A stretch of 64,000 nucleotides of DNA from Xanthomonas sp. Leaf131 (GCF_001423495.1 NZ_LMOG01000019.1:5872-69871); one strand, 5' to 3'. Counted from the stretch's first letter, positions 1 to 9,499 are shown. The notes: a model not told the origin generated them from the sequence alone. Numbers and translations: made by a program.

Positions 1-51
1 GGCTGAGTTGTTGCTTGGAAGCAAGGTCGCTGGGCTGCCGCCTGGCTGCAG

Positions 52-138
52 GGTCCTTGCCCGCCCACCGTCGCGGGACACGCCGCAAGTACGTCCTTGT
101 AGGCTCTTACGCGGCATCCATGCCGCGTAAGGTCCCGC
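52..138. repeat. Type A palindromic intergenic repeat, left arm and core
   Basis: The core has an outer stem GCGGGAC (73-79) pairing with GTCCCGC (132-138) and an inner stem TTACGCGGCAT (107-117) pairing with ATGCCGCGTAA (120-130). A left arm (52-70, TCCTTGCCCGCCCACCG) is present but the matching right arm is missing. The same core recurs at about 9557-9630 and 59722-59829; only the last copy has both arms. It lies downstream of the iron operon's last gene, so it could act as a transcript end, but there is no U-tract. Confidence 0.75.
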
Positions 139-174
139 GATGGTTTTTAACCAAGCAGCCATCAAACTTTCTGG

Positions 175-278
175 TGCGGTGTCCTCGCCGCTTGCGGGAC
201 CGTGTGGCGGCATGGATGCCGCCACCGAGCCTCCATGGACGGATTTACGGCGTGTCCCGCGAGCGGTGAGGGCACCGC
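175..278. repeat. Type B palindromic intergenic repeat, complete
   Basis: An element of about 100 bp. Its outer arm GCGGTGTCCTCGCCGCTTGC pairs imperfectly with GCGAGCGGTGAGGGCACCGC, and its inner stem GGCGGCAT pairs with ATGCCGCC (208-222). It shares the GGGAC and CGTGTCCCGC core edges with type A but has a different inner stem and arm. Close copies lie at 9687-9789 and 59470-59574. The remaining bases to 416 show no convincing gene. Confidence 0.75.
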
Positions 279-416
279 GCACTCGATCAACCAGGCTTTT
301 GACGTTTTGTTAGCCACTCCAAGCGTCAACCAACGCTACTTGTTGTCCAGGGCAGCGTTCATCCTGGACATCAGGACATCGAGGGATACTCGGTTGATGG
401 GCGGTGCTCGCCACCT

Positions 417-2231
417 TCAATACACGTCGCGGCGATAGCGTCCTGTGCGCAGTAGTTCTTGTCTGGCATCGGCGTCGAGAATGGAATCCAGCGTCTGGTC
501 GACTTCGGGTGCCATGCCGCGCAGGCTGCCGCAAACGTAAATGCAGGCACCTTGATCGATCCACAGACGCAAACGGTCGGCGGCTGCAGCCAGGGCGTGT
601 TGGACGTAGCGCGGTGACTGTTGTTGATCGCGCGAGTACACCAGATCCAGGCGTTCGATCCATCCATCGCGTTGCCACTGCTGCAGCTCGTCGGCGTAGA
701 GCGCGTCGTGTGCGGCGTTGCGTTCGCCGAACAGCAGCCAGTTGCGACGCGCACCGGCTGCGATACGTGCGCGCAGATGGGCGCGCAGTCCGGAGATGCC
801 GGTGCCGTTGCCGATCAGAAGCATTGGTTGTTCGGGCGCAGGCGGGTGGAAGCCGGGGTTGCTACGCATGCGCAGCGCGATGGGCGCGCCGATCGGTGCA
901 TGGATGCATAGCCAGCCGCTACCCAGCCCCAGGCTGCCGTCTGCGTGCCGGTGCTCGCGCACCAGCAGTTCGGCGTGGCCTTCTTCGGGAATGGATGCGA
1001 GCGAATAGTCGCGATGGGGCAGGGCGGCGAGGCGACGCACCAATGCATCTGCGTCTAGCGATGAAGTTGTGCCTGTAGCTGCACCTGTATCGGTGCCTGT
1101 GACTGTGTCAGTGCCTGGGTCGATTTTGGCATCGGTATCGGTATCGGTATCGGTGCCAGCACCAGCACCAGCACCAGCACCAGCACCAGCACCAGCACCA
1201 GTACTAGCACTAGGGCCGGGGCCGGCACTGTCACTGTCACTGTCACTGTCAGCCATATCGATACCAATATCGACATTGGCATCGGCGGGAAGTTGCGCGC
1301 CGCCAAGCCAGTCGCGCAGGCTGCGGCCGTCGATGCGCTGCGTGCCATCGCGTTGGTTGCGTTGCAGCCAGGACTCCACCGCATCGGGGGCGTTGTGTGG
1401 GGCGATCTCCGCGATATCGCCTGCGCTCCAGTGGGGCAACAGGCCATCGCACGGGGTCAGGCGCAGTCGGTAAATCGGTGCGCCCGCGCTGCCAGGATTG
1501 ACGTGGGCGCGTTCGCGCAGCTGCCAGTTGGCGTAGGTCGGCAGGCTCCAGTCGGGTTGCGTTGCGAGCGCCGGTGCCAGTTCCGTCAGTCGACGTTGCC
1601 ACTGCTGCAGTGCTGTCGGGTCGGCGTTGTCGACCTCGATGCGCTCGAACAAGCGGGTGGCACCGCGTGCCTGCAGGTGATCGTCGATGCGTCGGCCGAA
1701 TGCGCAGAATTGCGCGTAGCCACGGTCGCCGAGGGCGAGTACCGCGTACTGCACGGCCGTCAGATCCTGCGCATCGCCTGCCAGCCAATCGCGCTCGGCT
1801 GCTTGCGCATGATCGGGTGCATCGCCTTCGCCGGTGGTGCTGACGATGCACAGCAGCCGCGGCACACGTGTGAGTTGATCGGTATCGACGGCCTCCAGTG
1901 GCAGTGCATGCGCGCCGATGCCTGCCGATTGCAGCGCGACTACGCTGCGTTCGGCCAGCTCACGCGCGAATCCGGTCTGGCTTGCCCACACGATCAGCAC
2001 GTCACTGGCGTCTACGCGTTGTGCGCCAAGGCGCTTGCGCGCGCGCAACAGCACGACTGCGCACAGGCCTAGATACAACGCCAGACCGAGACCTGCCAGT
2101 TGCCAGCGATGCGGCGTCGGTGCGCTCCACCATGCACCGCCATGCAAGCGGCCCAGCCAGCCAACGATGGCTGCAAGCGCCAACAGAACCAATCCATTGC
2201 CGAGCCACACGCGTGGGCTGGCGGAAGTCAT
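417..2231 (-). CDS. Membrane-anchored diflavin (flavodoxin/FAD-NAD(P)) reductase
   Basis: This is a 604-residue protein of the sulfite reductase/cytochrome P450 reductase flavoprotein type. Two N-terminal membrane segments (about residues 8-30 and 46-64) precede a flavodoxin domain (IVWASQTG; ALGDRGYAQF) that binds FMN. A ferredoxin reductase module follows, with RDYSLAS for FAD, GNGTGISGLRAHL for NAD(P)H and a C-terminal RYRRDVY. Residues about 328-367 are a low-complexity DS/GA/TD insert encoded by hexanucleotide repeats. The start at 2231 overlaps the apbE stop by 4 bp (ATGA) and gives the membrane anchor directly. The likely role is to pass NAD(P)H electrons into the membrane for ferric-siderophore reduction. 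The family assignment is firm; the electron acceptor is inferred. Confidence 0.88.
   Translation of the reverse strand: MTSASPRVWLGNGLVLLALAAIVGWLGRLHGGAWWSAPTPHRWQLAGLGLALYLGLCAVVLLRARKRLGAQRVDASDVLIVWASQTGFARELAERSVVALQSAGIGAHALPLEAVDTDQLTRVPRLLCIVSTTGEGDAPDHAQAAERDWLAGDAQDLTAVQYAVLALGDRGYAQFCAFGRRIDDHLQARGATRLFERIEVDNADPTALQQWQRRLTELAPALATQPDWSLPTYANWQLRERAHVNPGSAGAPIYRLRLTPCDGLLPHWSAGDIAEIAPHNAPDAVESWLQRNQRDGTQRIDGRSLRDWLGGAQLPADANVDIGIDMADSDSDSDSAGPGPSASTGAGAGAGAGAGAGAGTDTDTDTDAKIDPGTDTVTGTDTGAATGTTSSLDADALVRRLAALPHRDYSLASIPEEGHAELLVREHRHADGSLGLGSGWLCIHAPIGAPIALRMRSNPGFHPPAPEQPMLLIGNGTGISGLRAHLRARIAAGARRNWLLFGERNAAHDALYADELQQWQRDGWIERLDLVYSRDQQQSPRYVQHALAAAADRLRLWIDQGACIYVCGSLRGMAPEVDQTLDSILDADARQELLRTGRYRRDVY
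1131..1250. repeat. Hexanucleotide microsatellite inside the reductase gene
   Basis: Tandem hexamers lie within the diflavin reductase gene: four ATCGGT (1131-1154), eight GCCAGC/ACCAGC units (1155-1202), two variant pairs (1203-1226), then four ACTGTC (1227-1250). Read on the minus strand they encode DS, GA and TD dipeptides. Because the unit is a multiple of three, gain or loss of units changes protein length without a frameshift. Confidence 0.9.
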
Positions 2232-3202
2232 GACGCAGCCAACTGTTGCTCGAAGGCCGGGCTCATGGATTCGAGCAGAACATCGTCCTTGCGCGTCAAA
2301 AATCGCACTGCCAGCTCCGCAGTGCGTGCGTATGCAAGGCCGGCATCGACGCCAAGCACGGTCATCGCAGTGGCCCAGGCGTCGGCCTGCATCGCATTGC
2401 GTGCGAGCACGGTGACTGCTGCGGGCGCATGCGGAACGGGCGCACCAGTGCGCGGGTCGAAGGTGTGCGCATAGCGCGTGCCATTGGCATCGAAGCGGTG
2501 CCAACGATCGCCGGACGTGGCGACCGCCAGTCCGTCCAGCGCCAGCACACGCGCTGGTAACTCAGTACCGGCGTCTTCGTCGGGGGCGGATTCGACCAAT
2601 ACGCGCCACGCACTGCCATCGGGCTTGCGTCCGTAACCGAACAGTTCGCCGCCGACTTCGATCAACGCGCTGTCGATACCCGACTGCAGCAATGCGCGAT
2701 GCACGCTGTCCACACCGAAGCCTTTGGCGATGCCGGACAGATCCAGTGCCACTGCGCCCGGCTGCAGTACGCGCATGCCATCCAGCTGCAGGCGTTGCCA
2801 GCCGCAGCGCAGGCTGGCCAATGCAATCTGCTCGGGTGAGGGCACGCGCTGACGCCCGCCTGCGGCACCGAAGCCCCATAGCTCGACCATCGAGCCGACA
2901 GTGGGATCGAAGGCGCCATCGCTGGCCTCAGCGATATGCAGTGCTGCGCTCAGCACCGCATGAAATTCATCGGGCAGGGTGTGCCAACTTCCCGCCGCCG
3001 CGCGGTTGTAACGGCAGATATCCGAGTCGGCTTCCCAAGTGCTCATCTGCGCGACGACACGATCGAGCGCAGCCTGGATGCATGCATGCAACGGATGCAG
3101 ATCGCGTCCGCGCGGCGCCACTAGTTTGACGCTCCAGGTGGTGCCCATGCTACGGCCGCCGAGCGTGGCGATGGCGTTGTCGGCGGAAGACGAGACAGGC
3201 AT
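2228..3202 (-). CDS. apbE: ApbE family FAD:protein FMN transferase
   Basis: ApbE attaches FMN from FAD to a Thr or Ser in a target motif of redox proteins. Family motifs are visible: GGRSMGTTWSVKL near the start, SDGAFDPTVG, DLSGIAKGFGVD, ALIEVGGELF, and TFDPRTGAPVPH near the C-terminus. I chose the Met at 3202 (324 aa); an in-frame Met at 3250 would add 16 residues. Neither start gives a recognisable Sec signal peptide or lipobox, which is odd because most ApbE proteins are exported. The gene overlaps the diflavin reductase by 4 bp and follows the DUF4198 and DUF2271 genes. The DUF2271 protein carries the likely target motif. Confidence 0.9.
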   Translation of the reverse strand: MPVSSSADNAIATLGGRSMGTTWSVKLVAPRGRDLHPLHACIQAALDRVVAQMSTWEADSDICRYNRAAAGSWHTLPDEFHAVLSAALHIAEASDGAFDPTVGSMVELWGFGAAGGRQRVPSPEQIALASLRCGWQRLQLDGMRVLQPGAVALDLSGIAKGFGVDSVHRALLQSGIDSALIEVGGELFGYGRKPDGSAWRVLVESAPDEDAGTELPARVLALDGLAVATSGDRWHRFDANGTRYAHTFDPRTGAPVPHAPAAVTVLARNAMQADAWATAMTVLGVDAGLAYARTAELAVRFLTRKDDVLLESMSPAFEQQLAAS

Positions 3203-3270
3203 GCGGAGATCGTAAGAGGGCGAGTGCGGCAGGCTGCACGATGCGTGCATTCCTGCCGCGTGGTGATGGA

Positions 3271-4074
3271 TTATTGCGGCAGCACTTCCAGCGTGGCGAC
3301 ATAGCCCAGTCGACGTTGCTTGGCCTGCGGCAGCGAGGTTTTCTTGTCTTCGGTGGTGGTTTCCAGCCAGTACATGCCCGGCTCCGGCCAGGTCACGCTG
3401 AAGCTGCCCTTGGCATCGGTTTTGAGCTTGATCTCGTTCTGCGCATCGCGATAGCGGGTGCCGCCGCGCACGATCTCGATCTCCAGCCCGGGTGCCGGCT
3501 TGCCATCCAGTTGCAGCGTGAATTGCGCCGCTTCGCCGGCGACCAGATCGTTGGGGTGCGTGACCGGAATCAACTCGATGCCCTTGCCGCTGGGCTTGAA
3601 GACCGTTGTGGTTGGCGCGCCGCGGGTGACGAAAGTTTCCACGCGATTGAAGGATTGCGAGACCTGCAGGTCCTGCGCATTCTTCGGCACCTCGGTGGCG
3701 AAGCGGGCTTCGTCGCCGCGCCAGCGCTTGGGCTTACCGTCTTCCTTCCAGCTGGCGAACAGGCCGGCGTTGACGATACTGAGCTTGTAGGTGCCGGGCT
3801 GGGTGAGCTGCAGATCGAACACGCTGCGGTACTTGCCGGTGGCCGGATTTTCCGGCTTGAGCGCGCTGCCGTCGGGCGCGGCGATGCTCAGGTTGTCCAG
3901 GCGCAGCGGCACATGGTTGAAGTAGAACAGGTCGTTGGAGACCGCTGCATCCACGGTGATCCACGGCGCTTCACCGGCGATGACGGTTTGCGACGGCAGC
4001 AGCCAGGCCTTGTGGGCAAGTGCACTGACCGGCAGTGCGGCGAGCATGGCGATCAGGACGAGAGAACGTTTCAT
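3271..4074 (-). CDS. DUF4198 family periplasmic protein
   Basis: A 267-residue secreted protein. A Sec signal peptide ([20 protein letters not shown]) should be cut so that the mature chain begins with His21 (HKAWLLPS). The rest looks like beta-sandwich domains, typical of DUF4198 proteins, some of which bind transition metals and sit with metal importers. Phrases such as [16 protein letters not shown] and [16 protein letters not shown] fit that fold. It lies in the iron operon between the DUF2271 and apbE genes. A metal-handling role is an inference from family and context. Confidence 0.85.
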   Translation of the reverse strand: MKRSLVLIAMLAALPVSALAHKAWLLPSQTVIAGEAPWITVDAAVSNDLFYFNHVPLRLDNLSIAAPDGSALKPENPATGKYRSVFDLQLTQPGTYKLSIVNAGLFASWKEDGKPKRWRGDEARFATEVPKNAQDLQVSQSFNRVETFVTRGAPTTTVFKPSGKGIELIPVTHPNDLVAGEAAQFTLQLDGKPAPGLEIEIVRGGTRYRDAQNEIKLKTDAKGSFSVTWPEPGMYWLETTTEDKKTSLPQAKQRRLGYVATLEVLPQ

Positions 4075-4248
4075 GGCAACTCCTTGAAGGACGATGAGGA
4101 CGGTGGGTCACGTGTCTGATCAGCGCGAGGGTGTCGCGCTGCGTGGATGCGTGGGAAGCGATATGTGTTTAGTGAAGCGATGCAATGTGCATCTGCGCCG
4201 GTGCTTGCCGCGCACGTTGTGTGCAGCGGCCGACAGCCGGCGCAACGC

Positions 4249-4764
4249 TCAGGGCTTTGCGACCAGGCTGACGGCGCCAAGCTCGCTGCTGCCGCTGGCC
4301 TTGGCACTTTGCGAAGACTTCGCCGGCCAGGCGAAAGGCACCTTGACCAATTCGCGGCCGCCGACTTCGCGCGCTGCTTCCACCACCAGCGTGTACTGGC
4401 CGGCCGGCAGCGACTTCAACGCGCCCTTGGTATCGGTGAACGACAGCGCATGCGCGCCGGCCGGACGGGTGGGGCCGGTGACACCATCGATCGGCACCTC
4501 CAGCGTGCGACCGCTCTTGCGCCACCACTGGCGCAGGTCCGGCAACCACTTGGTGCCGTGGCCTTCGGCGGTGTCCTTGGATTGATACCAGACCGACAAA
4601 TTGGCAGCGACTTTCTGGTCTGCACCTTCCAGCCAGATCGCCACATACGGGCGGTGATATTCGGCAACGTTGAGCTTGGGGATCTCGACATTGATGTCGA
4701 GCGTGGCCGCATACGCCGGCATGGCGAGCAGGCCGCTCAGGGCGATGGTCAGGGTGGCGCGCAT
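4249..4764 (-). CDS. DUF2271 family periplasmic protein with a flavinylation-like motif
   Basis: A 171-residue protein with a Sec signal peptide (residues 1-19, ending AYA) followed by a DUF2271 domain (VEIPKLNVAEYHRPYVAIWL; GTKWLPDLRQWWRKSG). Residues 93-99 read DGVTGPT, close to the ApbE target consensus D-x-x-(S/T)-G-A-(T/S), with Pro in place of Ala. If used, FMN would attach to Thr99. It lies between the PepSY membrane protein and DUF4198 genes, with apbE two genes downstream. I infer a periplasmic flavin electron carrier serving siderophore-iron reduction. Confidence 0.85.
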   Translation of the reverse strand: MRATLTIALSGLLAMPAYAATLDINVEIPKLNVAEYHRPYVAIWLEGADQKVAANLSVWYQSKDTAEGHGTKWLPDLRQWWRKSGRTLEVPIDGVTGPTRPAGAHALSFTDTKGALKSLPAGQYTLVVEAAREVGGRELVKVPFAWPAKSSQSAKASGSSELGAVSLVAKP

Positions 4765-4785
4765 GGTCGTCTCCGGTAGAAAAAG

Positions 4786-5424
4786 TCAGTGGATCAACAG
4801 CAGGGCGAGCAGCAGCGGAATCAGCAGACCCAGGCCGACCAGCGGCCAGGTCATGCGGCGCTGGCGCGCATGCAGATGCAGCAGGAACAGCCCGGTGATG
4901 CAGAACACCAGGCAGGTGATGGCGAACACGTCGATGAACCAGCCCCAGGCCGGCCCGGCATTGCGTCCCTTGTGCAGATCGTTGAGATAGGCAATGGCAC
5001 CGCGCCCGGTACGCTCGTATTCGATCGCGCCGGTGCTGCGGTCCAGGCTCAGCCAGGCATCGCCGCCAGGGCGCGGCAACGCGAGATACACCTCGTCCGC
5101 CGACCATTCGCCGCTGCGCGTGCCGACGCTGATGTCCAGCTCGCGCCCCAGCCATTGCGCCACGCGCGGCGGCAGCGGTGCATTGCCTTCCTGCCGGTCG
5201 CCCAAGGTTTTCAGAAGCGCAGGCGGCAGCGTGAGCGTGCGCTGTTCGGTCGAAGGGCTGGCTTCGATGCGTGCGGCGTGATTCAAGGTCAGCCCGGTGA
5301 TGGTAAACAGCAGCATGCCGATCAGGCACAGCGCCGAGCTGATCCAGTGCCATTGATGCAGCATGCGCAGCCAGAAACCGCGACGTTGCTGGGTGGTGGC
5401 AATGGTGTCGTTGGGGGGTGACAT
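4786..5424 (-). CDS. PepSY-associated membrane protein (PiuB/ferric-siderophore reductase type)
   Basis: A 212-residue inner-membrane protein. It has a TM segment near residues 18-42 ([21 protein letters not shown]), a periplasmic PepSY-like region ([16 protein letters not shown]) and two closely spaced C-terminal TM segments ([39 protein letters not shown]). Conserved His residues in the first and later helices ([25 protein letters not shown]) suggest heme or electron-relay sites, as in PepSY-TM siderophore reductases. The Met at 5424 is used; an upstream Met at 5442 overlaps the sel1 gene. The likely role is passing electrons across the membrane to the DUF2271 protein. Confidence 0.83.
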   Translation of the reverse strand: MSPPNDTIATTQQRRGFWLRMLHQWHWISSALCLIGMLLFTITGLTLNHAARIEASPSTEQRTLTLPPALLKTLGDRQEGNAPLPPRVAQWLGRELDISVGTRSGEWSADEVYLALPRPGGDAWLSLDRSTGAIEYERTGRGAIAYLNDLHKGRNAGPAWGWFIDVFAITCLVFCITGLFLLHLHARQRRMTWPLVGLGLLIPLLLALLLIH

Positions 5425-5431
5425 GGTGCGC

Positions 5432-6193
5432 TCAGGCCGCATCCGCTGCGGCGGATACCTGCAGCAGCGATTGCCGAACAGCGATTTCGCTCAGCAATGC
5501 CTGCAAGCGTGGATGGCGCGCACTTGCCAGCAGCGGCGTGAGCTGTTGCAGAAAACCCGCATGTCCGCCTGCAATCGCACGCCGCATCCAGTGCTCGGCC
5601 TGACCGAGGTCGCCATCATCTGCCAGCAAGGTGGCGTAACTGGCCTGGCCGCGAAAATTACCTGCTTCGGCAGAGCGGCGATACCAGGCGCGCGCGGCGA
5701 TTGGATCGGCTTTGCAGGCTAGCCCCTGGTCGAGATAGCGCGCCAGAAAGTTCATCGATTTTGCATGCCCGCGTTCGGCCGCGCTGCGATACAGCGCCAA
5801 CGCCTGCGCGTGGTCCTGCGCCACACCACGGCCGGAGCCGTACAGATGCGCGAGGTTATACATGCCCCAATCCAGCCCGTGCTCGGCAGCGCGGCGATAC
5901 CACAGCGCGGCCAATACGATATTGCACGTGGTGGTGCCGAAGCCCAGTTCGTGGCAACGCCCCAGCTGATTCATCGCTTCCGGATGCCCTGCGTTAGCGG
6001 CGACTTCGTACCACAGCATCGCCTTGGCCGGATCGGCCGCGACGCCCCGACCTTCGGCGTATATCTGCGCGAGCAGCAGCTGTGCATCCACATCCTGGCG
6101 TGCAGCCGCCTTGCGCAGCAGTGCAAGCGCCTGATCGGGTTGCGTGCGCAGCAGGTCGATCAGTTGCGCGCTGTCCAGTACGGGCTCAGACAT
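5432..6193 (-). CDS. Sel1/TPR-like repeat protein
   Basis: A 253-residue helical-repeat protein built of about five Sel1-like repeats (for example [25 protein letters not shown], given here as two parts: [13 protein letters not shown] and AMLWYEVAA). No signal peptide is seen, so it should be cytoplasmic. It overlaps piuC by 8 bp and lies inside the iron operon. Sel1 proteins mediate protein contacts; the partner cannot be read from the sequence. A Sel1 protein next to a PiuC-like hydroxylase suggests a regulatory or substrate-presenting role. Confidence 0.85.
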   Translation of the reverse strand: MSEPVLDSAQLIDLLRTQPDQALALLRKAAARQDVDAQLLLAQIYAEGRGVAADPAKAMLWYEVAANAGHPEAMNQLGRCHELGFGTTTCNIVLAALWYRRAAEHGLDWGMYNLAHLYGSGRGVAQDHAQALALYRSAAERGHAKSMNFLARYLDQGLACKADPIAARAWYRRSAEAGNFRGQASYATLLADDGDLGQAEHWMRRAIAGGHAGFLQQLTPLLASARHPRLQALLSEIAVRQSLLQVSAAADAA

Positions 6194-6872
6194 CGGCCCA
6201 TTGCCGCAACAGATTGTGATACACGCCGGTGAGCTGGATCAGCGATGGATGGCCGGGGGTGTCTTGCGTCAGCCGGCGGATCGAGACATCCAGCTCGAAC
6301 AACAGGCGGCGCTGCGCAGCGTCGCGCAGCATGCTTTGGGTCCAGAAAAAACACGCCACGCGGGCGCCGCGCGTCACCGGCATCACCCGATGCAGGCTGG
6401 TGCCGGGATAGATCACCAGGTGCCCGGCGGGCAGCTTCACCGACTGCGTGCCGTAGGTGTCTTCGATCACCAGCTCGCCGCCGTCGTAGCTGTCCGGCTC
6501 GCTGAGAAATAGGGTGGCGGAAATGTCGGTGCGAATCGCATCAGCACCGCCGCGACTGCGGTCGTAGCGGATCGCGTTGTCGACGTGATACCCGAACGAC
6601 TGCCCGCCACTGTAGCGATTGAATAGCGGCGGATAGATGCGCCGTGGCAAGACCGCCGAAAAGAACGTACTGCTGCGCGCCAGCGCCTCCAGCACCAGCG
6701 CGCCGGCGTCGCGTGCGATGGCGCTGTCTTCGGGCAATTGCGCGTTGTCCTTGGCCTGTGCCGACTGATGGCCGGCGGTGATGCGGCCGTCCGCCCAGTC
6801 GGCGGCGTCCAGCCGCGCACGCAACTCGGTGAGTTGTGCGGGAGTGAGAACATCGGGAATAGGCAGCAACAT
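6186..6872 (-). CDS. piuC: PKHD-type Fe(II)/2-oxoglutarate hydroxylase, PiuC/YbiX-like
   Basis: A 228-residue Fe(II)/2-oxoglutarate-dependent dioxygenase, full length for the PiuC/YbiX family. The iron triad is visible as His96-Val-Asp98 ([11 protein letters not shown]) and His161 ([11 protein letters not shown]), with Arg171 placed to bind 2-oxoglutarate. Family members sit beside catecholate siderophore receptors (piuA-piuC, fiu-ybiX), as here, immediately downstream of a Fiu-like receptor gene. The substrate is unknown for the family; modification of an iron-uptake component is a reasonable guess. Confidence 0.92.
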   Translation of the reverse strand: MLLPIPDVLTPAQLTELRARLDAADWADGRITAGHQSAQAKDNAQLPEDSAIARDAGALVLEALARSSTFFSAVLPRRIYPPLFNRYSGGQSFGYHVDNAIRYDRSRGGADAIRTDISATLFLSEPDSYDGGELVIEDTYGTQSVKLPAGHLVIYPGTSLHRVMPVTRGARVACFFWTQSMLRDAAQRRLLFELDVSIRRLTQDTPGHPSLIQLTGVYHNLLRQWADV

Positions 6873-6918
6873 GCGCAGATCTCCACGCCGCCCGCAGTGC
6901 AGGCGGCGTGCCGGAAGC

Positions 6919-9237
6919 TTAGAAACTGAACGTGGCGTTCAATACCGCCGAGCGGCCATCACCCGGCAACGCCCAGCCACTGCCGGCAGTGACGGTGCCT
7001 GCGGCGTTGACGGTGAGGTTGTTGCGGATGCTGGTGTAGTACTCCTTGTCGAACAGATTGTTGACGTTCAACTGCAGGCTGAGCCAATCGTTGACGCGCA
7101 GGCCGACCATTGCACGGTGCACCCAGTAGGCGTCGGTCTTGCGGTAGACCGCGCTCGAGGTGTTGTTTGGATAGAAGCTGCCTTGGTAGGTGGCGCCGTA
7201 ACCGAAGGTCCACTGGTTGAGCTGATAGGTGGTCCAGAGATTGCCGGCATTGCGCGGCGTCTGCACCAGTTCGCGCCCGGCGATGGGGTCGCCGGTGAGG
7301 CTGGCGGTACGGTTGGACACGCTCTGCAGCACTTCGCTATCCAGGAAGGTGTAGTTGGCGAAGATCGACCAGCGGTCGGTCAGGTAGCCGGCCGCGCCCA
7401 GCGCAATACCGTCCACACGCGCCTTGCCGTCCAGCACCTGCTCGGGGATCAGCGGGTCGCCGCTGTTGACCTTGTAGTTTTCGCGCTCGTTGCGGAACAC
7501 CGCAGCGGTCAGCGCCAGACGCTCGTTCAGCACGTCCCACTTGCCGCCCAGTTCGATATTGACTGCGCTTTCCGGCTCGACATTGCAGTTGGCGCCCGCC
7601 GTGGCGGTGGCGATCGGCGTGCACGAGCCGTTGACCGAGGCCTTGGACGGCGTCTTGCTGTTGGCGTAGGACAGATACAGGCTGGCGTTCTCGACCGGCT
7701 TGAATACCAGGCCGGCGCGATACGAGAACAGGTCTTCTTCGCTGCCGGCCGGGAAGCCTGGGGTCACGCCGGTGACGCCGCCTGCGGCATTGACGGTGTA
7801 AGTGGTGCTGTCGCCCTCGTTGTGCTCGTAGCGGCCGCCCAGGTTGAGCATCCACTGCTCGTTGAACTGCAGGGTGTCGAACAGATACACCGCCTGATTG
7901 CTCAGGCTGCCCTTGCTGCGACCGGTACGGAAGTAGTTCTGCGGGCCGGCCCAGATGTTGTACGGATTGTCGAACGACTGCAGCGGATAGTTGATGCCGG
8001 TGGTGGAGCCATCGGCATTGCGGAAGATCGAACCGCTGTTGAGTTCGAAGTCTTCCTTGCTGAAAGCGATGCCCGCGACCAGGCGATGCTCGATCGCGCC
8101 GGTATGCAGAGTGGCGGTCAGATCGGTCTGGCTGTGCGCGATGAAATTCTCGGTCTCGCGCACCAGGCCGCGCGGGCCGCTGTTGGGATTCCATGTCGCC
8201 GGCGGTTGGCCGACGCAAGCACGGCCGGTATAGGCGTTGGTGTTGTTGGGCAGGCACCAGGTGCCTTCCGGCGCGGTTGCGGTGGTGTGTTGGTCCACGC
8301 GTTGCACACGCGCCAGGCTGCGCAGTTTGACGTTGTCGTCGAAGTCCATTTCCAGCACGCCGGTCAGCATGTCCACGTCGATTTCCTGACGTGCCACGTT
8401 GCGGTAGCCGTAATAGGTTTCGCGGTCCACACCGGGCAGCGGGCCGTCGTTGAACGGGCTGAGCGCGAACGGCACGCCGTATTGCGGCAGGTTGTTGTCG
8501 TGCTGGTGCAGGTAGCTCAGCGTGAAGCGGGTATCGGAACCCAGCCCGAACGCCACCGACGGTGCAAAGCCCCAGCGATGACGGAACTCTTCATCGCGGC
8601 CCGGCACGTCCTGGGTGTGGCCCATCGCGTTCAAGCGCACCGCAGTGCCGTTTTCGAAGTCGTAATTGCTGTCTGCGGTGAGCCGGCCGTAGCGGTCGCT
8701 GCCGCCGCCGATCATGACATTGGTGAAGTCGCCCTGGCCGGCGGTCTTGGTGACCAGATTGATGTTGCCGCCGACCGAGCCAGCGCCGGACATGGCCGAG
8801 TTGGCGCCATTGATCAGCTCCACCGCTTCCAGGTTGAAGGTGTCGCTACGGCTGTACTGCGCGCTGTCGCGCACGCCATCGGTGGTGATGTCGCTGCTGG
8901 CGGTAAAACCGCGCAGATTGATGCTGTCGCCATACCCGCCGCCGCCTTCGCCTGCGCCGAAGGTGATGCCCGGCAGCGTGCTCAGCACATCGCGCAGCGA
9001 GAGCAGATTCTGCTGGTCCATGGTCTGCTTGGTGACCACGGTGATCGTCTGCGGCGTGTCGCGGAGGGCCTCGGTGTACTTGGGCGAGGACGGTTTTTGC
9101 GCGCGTTCCTGCTGCACCCGGATGGCGTCCAGATCCACCGCGCCCGGAGGCGCCGGCGCATCGCCGGGCTGGGCGAAGGCAGGAGCGGATAACGTCAGCA
9201 GCACGGCCGAGGTGAGCGGGGAAATCCTGGGTGTCAT
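6919..9237 (-). CDS. fiu: TonB-dependent catecholate siderophore receptor, Fiu/PiuA-like
   Basis: A 772-residue outer-membrane receptor. A signal peptide (cut after PAFA, residue 22) precedes a plug domain ([56 protein letters not shown]) and a 22-strand barrel ending in ATFSF, the usual C-terminal aromatic. The best family match is the Fiu/PiuA catecholate-siderophore group, and the neighbouring PiuC-like hydroxylase supports this. It is the first gene of the eight-gene iron operon, below a Fur-like site. Confidence 0.92.
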   Translation of the reverse strand: MTPRISPLTSAVLLTLSAPAFAQPGDAPAPPGAVDLDAIRVQQERAQKPSSPKYTEALRDTPQTITVVTKQTMDQQNLLSLRDVLSTLPGITFGAGEGGGGYGDSINLRGFTASSDITTDGVRDSAQYSRSDTFNLEAVELINGANSAMSGAGSVGGNINLVTKTAGQGDFTNVMIGGGSDRYGRLTADSNYDFENGTAVRLNAMGHTQDVPGRDEEFRHRWGFAPSVAFGLGSDTRFTLSYLHQHDNNLPQYGVPFALSPFNDGPLPGVDRETYYGYRNVARQEIDVDMLTGVLEMDFDDNVKLRSLARVQRVDQHTTATAPEGTWCLPNNTNAYTGRACVGQPPATWNPNSGPRGLVRETENFIAHSQTDLTATLHTGAIEHRLVAGIAFSKEDFELNSGSIFRNADGSTTGINYPLQSFDNPYNIWAGPQNYFRTGRSKGSLSNQAVYLFDTLQFNEQWMLNLGGRYEHNEGDSTTYTVNAAGGVTGVTPGFPAGSEEDLFSYRAGLVFKPVENASLYLSYANSKTPSKASVNGSCTPIATATAGANCNVEPESAVNIELGGKWDVLNERLALTAAVFRNERENYKVNSGDPLIPEQVLDGKARVDGIALGAAGYLTDRWSIFANYTFLDSEVLQSVSNRTASLTGDPIAGRELVQTPRNAGNLWTTYQLNQWTFGYGATYQGSFYPNNTSSAVYRKTDAYWVHRAMVGLRVNDWLSLQLNVNNLFDKEYYTSIRNNLTVNAAGTVTAGSGWALPGDGRSAVLNATFSF

Positions 9238-9499
9238 GGGGCGTCTCGAAGAAGGAAGCGATGCTCCGGCCTGGCGACGGCTCGGCGGATGCGGGGATGG
9301 GGTGCGGGTTGAAAATGCAAACCGAGTTGCGCGCCGCTAGCCCGATGCGATGTGCCGGCATGACCGGATGTCGCGCACGTCGAGGCGCCGCGCGGGAGGG
9401 CGCAGGCGGGGCAGAGGCACGTGAGAACGGTCGAGCAGAGCTGGGCGCATGGGATCGCAGGGCAGGCCAGTTGTTAAGAAGGCCTGAAGGGTTGCGATC

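Noticed and set aside
15-438. Short open frames across the first repeat locus
   Set aside because: They fall inside palindromic repeats A and B and have no ribosome-binding site or family match.
6778-9192. An 804-codon open frame on the plus strand opposite the Fiu-like receptor
   Set aside because: It is a GC-driven antisense shadow of a clear TonB receptor gene; its translation has no domain or family features.
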